In this document: positions 51,635 through 60,088 of the stretch, one piece after another
Numbering within the stretch: position 1 is the stretch's first letter
How the letters are laid out: each line of letters begins with the position of its first letter
Assembly: GCF_032918005.1 (NCBI RefSeq)
Contig: NZ_CP136628.1
Location: 7,301,501 to 7,365,500, forward strand
DNA from: Bradyrhizobium sp. NDS-1
GTDB lineage: Bacteria; Pseudomonadota; Alphaproteobacteria; Rhizobiales; Xanthobacteraceae
Length of the DNA stretch: 64,000 nucleotides
Reading direction: 5' to 3'
Made by a program: the position numbers and the translations under genes
Notes under the pieces: model-generated
Database searches by the model: none
What the model saw: only the letters and a program-made list of their open reading frames with translations
Told to the model about the DNA's origin: nothing

Positions 51635-52771
51635 CTACACCCGGAAATGCTTCGAAAGTTTGAGGCCCTGAGCCTGGTAGTTGGAACCGATGCGCTGGCC
51701 GTACATCGCGTCTGGACGCGCCAGCATCCTCTCGTAGACCAGGCGGCCGACGATCTGGCCATGCTCCAGGATGAACGGCACTTCGCGCGAGCGCACCTCC
51801 AGCACCGCGCGCGATCCGAGCCCGCCGGCACCGGCATAGCCGAAGCCGGGATCGAAGAATCCGGCATAGTGCACGCGGAATTCGCCGACCAGCGGATCGA
51901 ACGGCACCATCTCCGCGGCGTAGTCGGGCGGCACCTGCACGGCTTCCTTCGAGGCCAGGATGTAGAACTCGCCGGGATCGAGGATCAGGCTGCCGTCGGG
52001 ACGTGCCGAGATCGGCTCCCAGAAATCCTCGACCGCGTAGCCGGAGCGACGATCGACGTCGACGACGCCGGTGTGGCGCTTGGCGCGATAACCGACGAAG
52101 CCGCTGCCTTTCTCGCCGGACAGATCGACGGAGACGGCGACGCCGCCGGAGAGATCGGCATCGTCGATGTCGACGAGGCGCTCGGCGGCATGCAGGCCAT
52201 CGAGCTCGTCGGCATTGAGGATGGCGTCACCGGTGCGGAAGCGCACCTGGCTGAGGCGCGAGCCCTCGCTGACCAGCACCGGAAACGTCTTCGGGCTGAT
52301 CTCGGCATAGAGCGGGCCGTGATAGCCGGCGCCGATCATGTCGAAGCGGCGGGTGCCGTCGGCGATCACGCGGGTGAAGACGTCGAGCCGGCCGGTGGAG
52401 CTCTTCGGGTTCGCGGCCGCGACGATCTCCGGCGGCAGCGCGAGGCTTTCCAGGAGCGGCACGATGTAGACGCAATTGGTCTCCAGCACCGCGCCGTCGG
52501 CGAGGCTGAACTCGTGCAGCTTCAATTCGTCGATGCGCTCGGCCACCGTGGCGCCGGGACCCGGCAGGAAGCTGGCGCGGACGCGGTAGGCGATGTCGCC
52601 GAGGCGCAGGTCGAGGCTCGCCGGCTGGATCTGGCTCTCGACGAAGTCGTAGGCGGGCAGGATGAGGCCCGCGTCCGCCATCGCCGCGATCATGCGGTCG
52701 GGCAGGATACCATTGGCGTCGGGCGCGACCGTAAACGTCAACCGGGGATCCTCATCAGGGGTCAAATGCAT
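51635..52771 (-). CDS. dcd: 2'-deoxycytidine 5'-triphosphate deaminase, tandem-domain form
   Basis: 378 residues, twice the standard Dcd length. The first half has IQPASLDLRLGDIAYRVRASFLPG, LKLHEFSLADGAVLETNCVYIVPLLESLALP and NPKSSTGRLDVFTRVIADGTRRFD with YHGPLYAEI (the dCTP-deaminase/dUTPase fold). The second half repeats the plan in LDPGEFYILASKEAVQVPPDYAAEMVPFDPLVGEF, HYAGFFDPGFGYAG and FILEHGQIVGRLVYERM. It converts dCTP to dUTP. Start ATG at 52771 is used; a TTG at 52792 is open in frame. The gene is divergent from the metZ riboswitch. Confidence 0.9.
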   Translation of the reverse strand: MHLTPDEDPRLTFTVAPDANGILPDRMIAAMADAGLILPAYDFVESQIQPASLDLRLGDIAYRVRASFLPGPGATVAERIDELKLHEFSLADGAVLETNCVYIVPLLESLALPPEIVAAANPKSSTGRLDVFTRVIADGTRRFDMIGAGYHGPLYAEISPKTFPVLVSEGSRLSQVRFRTGDAILNADELDGLHAAERLVDIDDADLSGGVAVSVDLSGEKGSGFVGYRAKRHTGVVDVDRRSGYAVEDFWEPISARPDGSLILDPGEFYILASKEAVQVPPDYAAEMVPFDPLVGEFRVHYAGFFDPGFGYAGAGGLGSRAVLEVRSREVPFILEHGQIVGRLVYERMLARPDAMYGQRIGSNYQAQGLKLSKHFRV

Positions 52772-52860
52772 CCGGACATGCGGGAAATACAAGCCTTTTA
52801 CGGCTATCCGATGGACGCCTTGACGGAAAGGGCATTGCGGAATATGAGCATCACTTATCC

Positions 52861-52921
52861 CGTGGTGATTTGAGCCGGCCGGCTTGCAGCCACGTTAAAT
52901 AAGTCGCTAAACAGGCCGGGG
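52861..52921 (+). promoter_or_regulatory. SAM-II riboswitch (metA/metZ type)
   Basis: CGTGGTGATTTGAGCCGGC, then CGGCTTGCAGCCACGTTAAA, AATAAGTCGCTAAA and GGCCGGGG spell the SAM-II consensus: the GGTGATTT start, the GGCTTGCAGCC hairpin, the invariant CACGTTAAA and GTCGCTAAA pseudoknot strands. It lies upstream of metZ and is followed by a terminator at 52934-52966. When S-adenosylmethionine is bound the leader should terminate transcription. Confidence 0.93.
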
Positions 52922-52933
52922 ACCTCTGTGATC

Positions 52934-52966
52934 CCGGCCCGTGGAGATATCCAGGCCGGTTTTTTT
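52934..52966 (+). terminator. Intrinsic terminator in the metZ leader
   Basis: CCGGCC (52934-52939) and GGCCGG (52954-52959) form a stem around CGTGGAGATATCCA, followed by seven T residues (52960-52966). It lies between the SAM-II aptamer and metZ. The GGCCGG at the 3' end of the aptamer could pair with the first terminator strand, which is the expected antiterminator. Confidence 0.85.
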
Positions 52967-53005
52967 GTGACCGTTTTCGACGAAGCGGTCACGTCGGAGG
53001 GTCCT

Positions 53006-54193
53006 ATGTCGAAGTCGCCTGCTGCTTACCGTCCCGAAACCCGCCTGGTCCATTCCGGCACCCTGCGCTCGCAATATGGGGAGACGTCGGAGTCGCTGTT
53101 CCTGACGCAAGGCTACGTCTACAACAGCGCCGAGGAATGCGAGGCGCGGTTCAAGGGCGAGGATCCGGGCTTCATCTATTCGCGCTATTCCAATCCCACC
53201 ATCGCGATGTTCGAGCGCCGCATGATCGAGCTCGAGGGAGCCGAAGCCGCCCGCTCGGCGGCAACTGGCATGGCCGCGGTGACGACCGCGATCCTGGCGC
53301 CGCTCAAGGCCGGCGATCATGTCGTGGCTTCCCGCGCGCTGTTCGGCTCCTGCCTCTATGTCATTCAGGACCTGCTGCCGCGCTACGGCATCGAGACCAC
53401 GCTGGTCGACGGCCTCGATCTCGACCAGTGGCAGCGCGCGGTGCGGCCGAATACCAAGACGTTCTTCCTGGAGAGCCCGACCAATCCGACGCTCGACGTG
53501 CTCGACATTCCCGGCATCGCCGAGATCGCGCACAAGGGCGGCGCGCGGCTCGTCGTCGACAACGTGTTCGCGACCCCGATCTGGCAGAGCCCGCTCGCGC
53601 TGGGCGCCGACGTCGTGGTCTATTCCGCGACCAAGCATATCGACGGCCAGGGCCGCTGCCTCGGCGGCATCATCCTGTCCTCGGAAGCCTTCATCGCCGA
53701 GCACATCCACAATTTCATGCGCCAGACCGGCCCGTCGATCTCGCCGTTCAACGCCTGGGTTCTGCTCAAGGGCCTGGAGACGCTCAGCGTGCGCGTGCGC
53801 GCGCAGACCGATACCGCGGCGCGCATCGCCAAGGTGCTGGCGAGCCATCCGAAGATCGCGCGGCTGGTCTATCCCGGCCGCGCCGATCATCCGCAAGCGG
53901 CGTTGGTGAAAAAGCAGATGCGCGGCGGCTCGACGCTGGTCGGCTTCGAGGTCAAGGGCGGCAAAGCGGCTGCGTTCCGCGTGCTCAACGAGCTCAAGCT
54001 CGCGCGAATCTCGAACAATCTCGGGGACGCCAAGAGCCTGGTCACGCATCCGGCGACCACGACGCATCAGCGCCTGAAGCCGGAAGACCGCGCCGCCCTC
54101 GGCATCGGCGAAGGCTTCATCCGCTTCTCCGCAGGGCTCGAGCATGCAGACGATCTGATCGAGGATCTGACCGCCGCGCTGGAGAAGGCGTAA
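53006..54193 (+). CDS. metZ: O-succinylhomoserine sulfhydrylase
   Basis: 395 residues. Cys/Met-metabolism PLP enzyme: RPETRLVHSGTLRSQYGETSESLFLTQGYVYNSAEECEARF, FIYSRYSNPTIAMFERR, ATGMAAVTTAILA and the PLP lysine in VYSATKHIDGQGRCLGG. The SESLFLTQGYVY wording is MetZ-specific. It forms homocysteine from O-succinylhomoserine and sulfide. ATG at 53006 follows GGAGGG. Controlled by the SAM-II riboswitch and terminator in its leader, which fits methionine feedback. A GTAGGGTGGG hairpin after its stop probably terminates it. Confidence 0.95.
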   Translation: MSKSPAAYRPETRLVHSGTLRSQYGETSESLFLTQGYVYNSAEECEARFKGEDPGFIYSRYSNPTIAMFERRMIELEGAEAARSAATGMAAVTTAILAPLKAGDHVVASRALFGSCLYVIQDLLPRYGIETTLVDGLDLDQWQRAVRPNTKTFFLESPTNPTLDVLDIPGIAEIAHKGGARLVVDNVFATPIWQSPLALGADVVVYSATKHIDGQGRCLGGIILSSEAFIAEHIHNFMRQTGPSISPFNAWVLLKGLETLSVRVRAQTDTAARIAKVLASHPKIARLVYPGRADHPQAALVKKQMRGGSTLVGFEVKGGKAAAFRVLNELKLARISNNLGDAKSLVTHPATTTHQRLKPEDRAALGIGEGFIRFSAGLEHADDLIEDLTAALEKA

Positions 54194-54200
54194 GGGCTTC

Positions 54201-54234
54201 GTAGGGTGGGTTAGCGCAGCGTAACCCACCTTAC
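54201..54234. terminator. Hairpin after metZ
   Basis: GTAGGGTGGGTTA and TAACCCACCTTAC pair around GCGCAGCG, one mismatch. It is a short member of the GTAGGGTGGG repeat family and lies between the convergent metZ and SGNH genes. Confidence 0.65.
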
Positions 54235-54243
54235 AGCACCGTC

Positions 54244-55236
54244 TCACATCGGCCGATACGTCCGCACGTCCGCCGGCACGTTCACGCCCAGCTTGATCTG
54301 GCCGACGGAGCGGATGATGTCGTCGGCAAGCAGTTGGGCGAAGCAGGCATAGCCCCAATCGTTCATGTGCAGCCCGTCGGCAATGACGAAGCTCTCGACC
54401 GGGATCGACTGGTTCTCGTGCCAATCCCGCATCACCTCGAAACGGGGGAAGATGCCGACCTTGCGGAGCTCGGCAACATTGCCGAGCAGCTTGATCATCT
54501 TGCCGGCGCTCTCCTTGCGCTGGTTGACGGCCGGCGAATATTGCGGATCGACCAGCACGATGTCGGTGCCACCGGCGGCCTGAATGCGGCTGATGCCGTC
54601 CTCGACCAGCTTGGCGGTCTCGCCGGGATCGAGATTGCGCAGTACGGCGTTGGTGCCGACCTGCCAGATCACGAGATCCGGATGAGTATCGATCACCTGC
54701 GTCTGCAGGCGCTTCATCATCTCGGGGGCGTCCTCGCCGCCGACGCCGGCATTGACGACGGTGATGTCGGCGCTCGGATAGTGCCGGCGCAGCTGCGCGG
54801 CAAGACGGTTCGGATAGTTGAACTCCGGCGAACTCGCCCCGAATCCCTGCGTCGAGGACGAGCCGAATGCGACGATGACCACGGGCTGGCCCGCGGCGAG
54901 CTTGCCTGCGACATGCGGCAGCGTGCCCATCGCCTTCGCACCGCCCTTTGGCGGAAGGCAGGGTACGCGGCTGAAAATGTCGGCGGCGGACTTGGCGACC
55001 TGCTTGACCTTGTCGACGGCGCGCGAGGTGACGCCACGCTGCTCGGGCGAGGTCGCGGCGACAGTGGTCTGGGAGGGGGAAGCGGGAGCAGGATCAGCCG
55101 TCTGCGGCGCGGTGGATGTCGCCTGTGCGGTTTGCGACTGCGCATGCGACTGCGAGGCCGTCGCCAGCAACAACAGCATCGCGGCTACAGGCGCGGCCAA
55201 CCATGTCGTCAGGCAAAAAGGGCGGAGAGAACTCAT
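54244..55236 (-). CDS. Exported SGNH/GDSL hydrolase
   Basis: 330 residues. Signal peptide about 1-32 (CLTTWLAAPVAAMLLLLATASQSHA), a Thr/Pro/Ser-rich linker to about 65, then an SGNH domain: block I VVIVAFGSSSTQGFG with nucleophile Ser (about 126), block II Gly in NAGVGGEDAPEM, block III GTNAV (194-196) and block V DGLHMNDWGY with Asp and His (about 291). All four blocks are present, so it should be active on an acyl ester. Third gene after the OpgC-type acyltransferase, so a role in removing or transferring acyl groups on a periplasmic glycan is likely. Confidence 0.88.
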   Translation of the reverse strand: MSSLRPFCLTTWLAAPVAAMLLLLATASQSHAQSQTAQATSTAPQTADPAPASPSQTTVAATSPEQRGVTSRAVDKVKQVAKSAADIFSRVPCLPPKGGAKAMGTLPHVAGKLAAGQPVVIVAFGSSSTQGFGASSPEFNYPNRLAAQLRRHYPSADITVVNAGVGGEDAPEMMKRLQTQVIDTHPDLVIWQVGTNAVLRNLDPGETAKLVEDGISRIQAAGGTDIVLVDPQYSPAVNQRKESAGKMIKLLGNVAELRKVGIFPRFEVMRDWHENQSIPVESFVIADGLHMNDWGYACFAQLLADDIIRSVGQIKLGVNVPADVRTYRPM

Positions 55237-55248
55237 TAACGCTAGACC

Positions 55249-56019
55249 TCAATTTTGCTGCTGGGCCGGCTCCAGATGGGCAGCGTCAATCACGAACTGT
55301 GCCAACGCCCGGCCGAGGCAATCATGGACCTGTTTCGCCAGCTCGGGCCCGCGGGACGGGCTGAACAGGTCGAACTGACCCTGATCATTCCACTGCCGCA
55401 TGATCGCGAAACGATCGAACAGGGGAATATCGTGCTCCTGCGCCACCACGCGCATATTATCGAGAAACGGTTGCGCCGAGATCATCGTTTCGGTGCGCGG
55501 GCTGTACTGCAAATTCATCAAGACGACGTCGGCCCCTGCCTTTTGCAACGCAACAACCCCATCGGTCACGGCGCTGCGAAATTCGTCGGGATCGATGGAT
55601 CGGATGGCATCCACGGTCCCGGTCTGCCAGATGACCAAAGTAGGCGTTTTTGCTTCCAACAGCTTAACGAAGGTGGAGGCGGCCTCCTCCGCGGTTCTCT
55701 TGCTCTGTATTTCTACGGAGACGTGCACCACCTCGGACGGCGGCAGCTTCTCCTTGAGCATCGCCTCCATGCGCGCCGGATAGGAGCTGCCCTCCGAAGA
55801 CGGAATCGTGGTCGAGCGGCTGCCGATGACGAGGATGTCGAGCGGTTTGCCGGCCTTGATGGCATCGGCGACCTTGGGAAGCCGGCTTTCGCTGGTAAGT
55901 AGATAAGACGGCAATTCGCATGCCGCGGGCGCGGCAGATGCGGCATCCCCCGCGCGCGCCACAGGCGCGGCGAGGCTACCGCATAGCAGGATCAGGCTCA
56001 GGAGAACCTTCGCCTTCAT
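55249..56019 (-). CDS. Exported SGNH-like protein with degraded active site
   Basis: 256 residues. Signal peptide MKAKVLLSLILLCGSLAAPVARA. It resembles the neighbouring SGNH hydrolase in layout (LDILVIGSRSTTIPSSEGSSYPARMEAML, VDAIRSIDPDEFRSAVTDGVVALQKAGADVVLMNLQYSPR), but block III reads QTGTVDA where GTN is expected, and the block V DxxH pair is not evident near the C terminus. The Ser of GSRST is retained. It may be a non-catalytic partner or a divergent esterase. Its ATG overlaps the OpgC stop by one base. Confidence 0.8.
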   Translation of the reverse strand: MKAKVLLSLILLCGSLAAPVARAGDAASAAPAACELPSYLLTSESRLPKVADAIKAGKPLDILVIGSRSTTIPSSEGSSYPARMEAMLKEKLPPSEVVHVSVEIQSKRTAEEAASTFVKLLEAKTPTLVIWQTGTVDAIRSIDPDEFRSAVTDGVVALQKAGADVVLMNLQYSPRTETMISAQPFLDNMRVVAQEHDIPLFDRFAIMRQWNDQGQFDLFSPSRGPELAKQVHDCLGRALAQFVIDAAHLEPAQQQN

Positions 56020-57275
56020 CAGCCCCCTCCCGCCAGATCGGCATTGCCGACGGCGTTCTTGGTTTTCGTACCGCTCTTGTCAGCCACCCGCTTGTACCAC
56101 GAAATCACCCACGCCACGCCCCACATGATCAGGACCCCGGAGAGACTAATCAACGCATGCATGGCCGCGCCGCCGGAGACTTCGGCGAGGATGAAATGGC
56201 CCGCAAAGGCCAGGAAGACGCCGAGGCAGAAGATCTCGAGCGAATGCTGGCCACATAGAATCAATGGTCGCAGCCAGCGCGATTTCAAGCCCGGCCAATC
56301 CCGGGGCAGGAAGCGCACGGTAAGCGCGGCCAGCGCCAGGAAGTGCGTGAAGCGCAGCACGTCGAGATCGGTCTTGTTGATCGGATACATCCATTGCTCG
56401 ATCCGCTTCGGCATGAACTGGGAGAGCTGCGGCACGTACCAGGTCAGCGTCACGTAGAACGCCGCGACGAGATAGGCGATCGCCATCCACATCGTGACGC
56501 GTGACGACAGGATACGGGACATGCGCCGCGCACCTCCGAGCGCACACCATGCACCGAACACGAACAGCAATTGCCAGGCGAAAGGATTGAAGGCCCAGAA
56601 GCCGTTCGGATAGGCCGAAAGATAAAGATCGTACTCCCAGGTCACCGCGTAGAGTACGACCGAGAGGCCGAGGGTGACGTCGGGTCGCCACTTCATCGAC
56701 CACAGGATCAAGGGCAGCGCCATCATCAGCACGATGTAGAGCGGCAGCACGTCCATGTTGACGGGACGGAAGCGCAGGAGCAGCGCCTGCACGATGGTGA
56801 CGTCCGGATGCTTAAGGAAGTCCATGATACCCATCTCTTCGGTGTAGAGCGGGTTCTCGAACCTGGTCGCGACGTAGGAGATTTCAGCGAGGAAGATCGT
56901 GAACAGGAAGACGTGGGCGACATAGATCTGCCAGACCCGGCGCAGGATGCGCGCGGTGGCGATGAGGACGCCGCTCTCCAGCATAGCTCTTCCGTAGACG
57001 AAGGCCGCGGTGTAGCCGGAGATGAAGATGAAGATCTCGGTGGCGTCGCTGAAGCCGTAGTTGCGGATCGTGAACCACGTCAACAGGCTGGCCGGCAGAT
57101 GGTCGATGAAGATCAGCCACAGCGCCAGCCCGCGGAACAGGTCGAGCCGGAGCTCGCGCTCGCCGATGGCGGGCAGCGTGATCGCCGGCGCCCTCACGCG
57201 CGGCCTGGTCCCCGCGGGCTTGGCCCCTGCGGTTCCCGCGATCGTCTGTCCCGTCACTTGGTCGGCAATGGTCAT
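56019..57275 (-). CDS. opgC: OpgC-type membrane acyltransferase
   Basis: 418 residues, about ten membrane segments after a 40-residue cytosolic N terminus. The OpgC block is clear: RELRLDLFRGLALWLIFIDHLPASLLTWFTIRNYGFSDATEIFIFISGYTAAFVYGRAML, with the conserved His of IDHLP, and RFTHFLALAALTVRFLP plus CGQHSLEIFCLGVFLAF near the C terminus. OpgC proteins succinylate osmoregulated periplasmic glucans. With two exported SGNH proteins encoded in coupled frames downstream, the operon probably decorates a periplasmic or exported glycan. No glucan synthase gene is in the window. Confidence 0.9.
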   Translation of the reverse strand: MTIADQVTGQTIAGTAGAKPAGTRPRVRAPAITLPAIGERELRLDLFRGLALWLIFIDHLPASLLTWFTIRNYGFSDATEIFIFISGYTAAFVYGRAMLESGVLIATARILRRVWQIYVAHVFLFTIFLAEISYVATRFENPLYTEEMGIMDFLKHPDVTIVQALLLRFRPVNMDVLPLYIVLMMALPLILWSMKWRPDVTLGLSVVLYAVTWEYDLYLSAYPNGFWAFNPFAWQLLFVFGAWCALGGARRMSRILSSRVTMWMAIAYLVAAFYVTLTWYVPQLSQFMPKRIEQWMYPINKTDLDVLRFTHFLALAALTVRFLPRDWPGLKSRWLRPLILCGQHSLEIFCLGVFLAFAGHFILAEVSGGAAMHALISLSGVLIMWGVAWVISWYKRVADKSGTKTKNAVGNADLAGGG

Positions 57276-57482
57276 CGGGGGTCAAAAACCCTTCCGCAAA
57301 TCGCGACGTGTCAAGGAGTGTACCGGTCCGGTCGTCATCTCGCAAAGCGACCGGATCAGAAGGGGGTGCTTGCCTTGGAATGTTTTCCGAGGGTGTCATT
57401 TCCTCTGAATTCTGGCGGGACGATGTCGCCAGGCGGCCCGCAGCGTTTGGTTCCGGAGCGAGATTTCGGTATGGTAGCAGCC

Positions 57483-57875
57483 ATGTACCGCGCCGTGACC
57501 CGCCAGATTGAAGTGACCGTCGAGCCGAACTTTGTTCCGGAGCAGTCGTCGGCCGACCGTTCGCGCTACTTCTGGTCCTACACCATCGTCATCACCAATT
57601 CCGGCGAGGAGACCGTGCAGCTCAAGACGCGGCACTGGATCATCACCGACGCCTCCGGCCGCCAGCAGGAGGTGAAGGGCGAGGGCGTGGTCGGCGAGCA
57701 GCCGATCCTGGGCCCCGGAGAGCGCTTCGAATACACCTCGGGCGTGCCGCTCTCGACCGCCTCCGGCTTCATGACCGGCCGCTACCAGATGGTCACCGAA
57801 AGCGGCGAGCGCTTCGAGATCGACGTCCCCGCGTTTTCGCTGGACAGCCCGGACAGCAAGCGGGTGCTGAATTAG
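57483..57875 (+). CDS. apaG: ApaG protein (Co2+/Mg2+ efflux protein family)
   Basis: 130 residues, one fibronectin-like beta domain: YRAVTRQIEVTVEPNFVPEQSSADRSRYFWSYTIVITNSGEETVQLKTRHWIITDASGRQQEVKGEGVVGEQPILGPGERFEYTSG and MTGRYQMVTESGERFEIDVPAFSLDSP. This is the ApaG family; its role near ApaH in other bacteria is unclear, and the Co2+ efflux label is historical. ATG at 57483. Long upstream in-frame extensions to 56571 run antisense through opgC and are rejected. Confidence 0.95.
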   Translation: MYRAVTRQIEVTVEPNFVPEQSSADRSRYFWSYTIVITNSGEETVQLKTRHWIITDASGRQQEVKGEGVVGEQPILGPGERFEYTSGVPLSTASGFMTGRYQMVTESGERFEIDVPAFSLDSPDSKRVLN

Positions 57876-57898
57876 GGCGGTGCCGGTTTTGCAGGTGC

Positions 57899-57996
57899 CG
57901 TAGGGTAGGCAAAGGCGCGAAGCACCGTGCCCACGTATCTTTAGCGACCGAGAGAGATCGTGGGCACGGCGCAAGAGCGCCTTTGCCCACCCTACG
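57899..57996. repeat. Inverted repeat CGTAGGGTAGGCAAAGGCGC, family D
   Basis: 20-bp arms at 57899-57918 and 57977-57996 with one mismatch, plus inner CGTGCCCACG / CGTGGGCACG. Same family as 47310-47403. It directly follows apaG and begins a gene-free block that ends with a matching arm at 58763-58778. Confidence 0.8.
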
Positions 57997-58786
57997 ACGT
58001 CGAGTTTGTGACAGGCACCTCGACTCACAGACACGCCTTCGCAGCCTCGCGGCTGAATTCGCCCGAGCTTTGCTTCATCTCTCACCCTCTTGTCCAAGAG
58101 GGCACAGGGAAGGCCGGGTGCCGACAGGCACCCGCGGTCCGCTGCGCGAAATGCACGCGCAAAAAGAACCGCACAGCAGCATACAGGTGGTGCCGATCAC
58201 TCGGCCTTCCCTGCGCGATGGTCGGACGGCTTATGCCGTGCTCTCCCGGGAGCCGAACTTTCCTCTGGCCTCCCTCGCCGTCCGAATTGGATAATGCCGT
58301 CCGCCCGGTTGGGCTCGCACGCATCTTCGAACGACTTGACCGTGGCAACGACGGCCAGGACCACACGGTTTTGCCGTACGCACGGCCCGCCATGTCGCCG
58401 CAGTATTCCCAGCCCTGTCGACGGAGCTGAGAACTTACAGGCGAGACGAAGCCTGGCAGCGCCGTCGTCCGCACGCGGTTACGAGCTCACGGGGACTACC
58501 CGCCCTGCCCGCACCTCTCGCGCCGACGCTGCCGCGTCCACCGCAGACCCGGCTCGCGAAAATGACGACCTCATGATCGCCCCTCTTGAGTGAGCCGGGA
58601 TGCACGACACATACGCCGAAACCGAATTTCGGTAAAGTGGAATATTTTCGCGCGAGTGGATTGACAGAGGCCGACACAGGCGAGGTGTCCACCCATCTTT
58701 CACGATTTCAGGGACGTGGGCCCGCTTCCGCCTTCGCTCTTCGAGCTACGGCGGACAAGTCGCTTTGCCCACCCTACGCGAGCTCG
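57997..58786. repeat. Gene-free, hairpin-rich block that resembles a dispersed Bradyrhizobium repeat
   Basis: No credible protein gene in about 790 bases: open frames on both strands are short and mutually overlapping. Several perfect hairpins are visible: CCCTCTTG-TCC-AAGAGGG at about 58086, CGGGTGCC-GACA-GGCACCCG at about 58118, and CCACACGG/CCGTACG near 58365. The strings GGCAACGACGGCCAGGACCA, CACGGTTTTGCCGTACGCAC and CGAATTTCGGTAAAGTGGAA match, from memory, a sequence found many times in Bradyrhizobium intergenic DNA. An arm CTTTGCCCACCCTACG at 58763-58778 is the inverted partner of the one at 57899, so the whole block is bracketed. Could be a non-autonomous element or a structured RNA. 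Confidence 0.6.
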
Positions 58787-59806
58787 CTACGCGTCTTCGA
58801 CCCCCGCTTCATCCGGCGTGAAATCGTACACCGAGCTGCAGAACTCGCAGGTGACGACGACCTTGTCGTCCTTGACCATCGCGGCGCGATCGTCGGGCGA
58901 GAAGCTCTTGAGCATCGAGGCGACGGCATTGCGCGAGCACGAGCACTGCGCCTTGAGGACCTGTGGCTTGAACACGCGCACGCCGCGCTCGTGGAACAGG
59001 CGGAACAGCAGGCGTTCGCCGGAGAGCTCGGGATCGATCAGCTCGACGTCTTCGACCGTCTCGATCAGCGAGCGCGCTTCGACCCACGCGTCGTCTTCAG
59101 TGACGCTGTGCACCTCGACGCCATCCGGGGCGTCGCCGGGATGCAGATCGGCCTGCCGAGCGCGCTCCGGCGCCTTCGGCAGAAACTGCATCAGCATGCC
59201 GCCGGCGCGCCAGCGATGCTTGCCGCCGTCGCTCGAGCGCCACTCCTCGCCGACCGCGAGGCGCACGCGCGTCGGGATCTGCTCGGAGCGCAGGAAATAT
59301 TCGTGGGCGGCGTCCTCCAGGCTGCCGCCATCGAGCGCGACGAGGCCCTGGTAGCGGCTCATGTCGGGCCCCTGGTCGATGGTCATGGCGAGATGACCGC
59401 GGCCGAGCAGCGCGCCGGAATTCATGCCAGATTCCCTGGCCTCGCCGAGACGCGCGGCGTCAAAGCGCGCATAGGCGCGCAGGCGATCCGGCGCCATGTA
59501 GTCGACGACCAGGAACGACACCGGGCCGTCGGTCTGGGCCTGCAGAATGAAGCGGCCGTCGAATTTCAGCGCCGTGCCGAGCAGCGTCGTCAGCACGATA
59601 GCCTCGCCGAGCAGCTTGCCGACCGGCGCGGGATAGTCGTGCTTGGTCAGGATCTCGTCGAGCGCCGGGCCAAGCCGCACCAGGCGACCGCGCACGTCGA
59701 GCGCATCGACCTCGTAGGGCAGCACGGCGTCATCGATCGAAACCGCCGATGGTGCGCGGACCGGGCCTTCGGGCCCGGCTTTCATGTCAGGAGATTGGGA
59801 AACCAT
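58787..59806 (-). CDS. hslO: Redox-regulated chaperone Hsp33
   Basis: 339 residues. An N-terminal fold with LLGEAIVLTTLLGTALKFDGRFILQAQTDGPVSFLVVDY and a C-terminal zinc switch with the four cysteines CSCSRN and VTCEFCSSVYDFTPDE. On oxidation the zinc is lost and the protein becomes a holdase for unfolding proteins. Length is a little above the E. coli protein (292) because of an N-terminal extension and a loop with GGKHRWRAGGMLMQ. ATG at 59806 is used. It follows the repeat at 59905 on the same strand as argF. Confidence 0.93.
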   Translation of the reverse strand: MVSQSPDMKAGPEGPVRAPSAVSIDDAVLPYEVDALDVRGRLVRLGPALDEILTKHDYPAPVGKLLGEAIVLTTLLGTALKFDGRFILQAQTDGPVSFLVVDYMAPDRLRAYARFDAARLGEARESGMNSGALLGRGHLAMTIDQGPDMSRYQGLVALDGGSLEDAAHEYFLRSEQIPTRVRLAVGEEWRSSDGGKHRWRAGGMLMQFLPKAPERARQADLHPGDAPDGVEVHSVTEDDAWVEARSLIETVEDVELIDPELSGERLLFRLFHERGVRVFKPQVLKAQCSCSRNAVASMLKSFSPDDRAAMVKDDKVVVTCEFCSSVYDFTPDEAGVEDA

Positions 59807-59904
59807 GGCGGTCTATCTGGGGTCGGAGGTCGGGAAATGGAAGGGGGCGCGGGACGGCGTGTTCCGGATGCGAGTGGGTTGCACATCGCTACAGCAAACT
59901 CGGT

Positions 59905-60055
59905 GTCGTCCCGGACAAGCGAGCGCTGATCCGGGATCCATACCCACAGGGTCAGGTGTGGCGCGAGCTGGCAACCGCGAGTCCTCGCCAAATCACGTCC
60001 TGTGGCTATGGGTCCCGGATCGTCGCGCGCTTTTGGCGCGCTTGTCCGGGACGAC
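59905..60055. repeat. Inverted-repeat element, family E copy 1
   Basis: Perfect 17-bp outer arms GTCGTCCCGGACAAGCG (59905-59921) and CGCTTGTCCGGGACGAC (60039-60055), inner CATACCCACAGG/CCTGTGGCTATGG. A second copy in the same orientation at 63255-63387 shares the middle CGAGTC-TCGCCAAA and the same borders. It lies between hslO and argF. Confidence 0.85.
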
Positions 60056-60088
60056 GGCGGAGGGTGGCGCGGTCGCCCTCGCCACGGA

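Noticed and set aside
58090..58593. Short open frames in the gene-free block, including a 167-codon frame
   Set aside because: No ribosome-binding site or domain, and frames on both strands overlap equally; the sequence behaves as a non-coding repeat.
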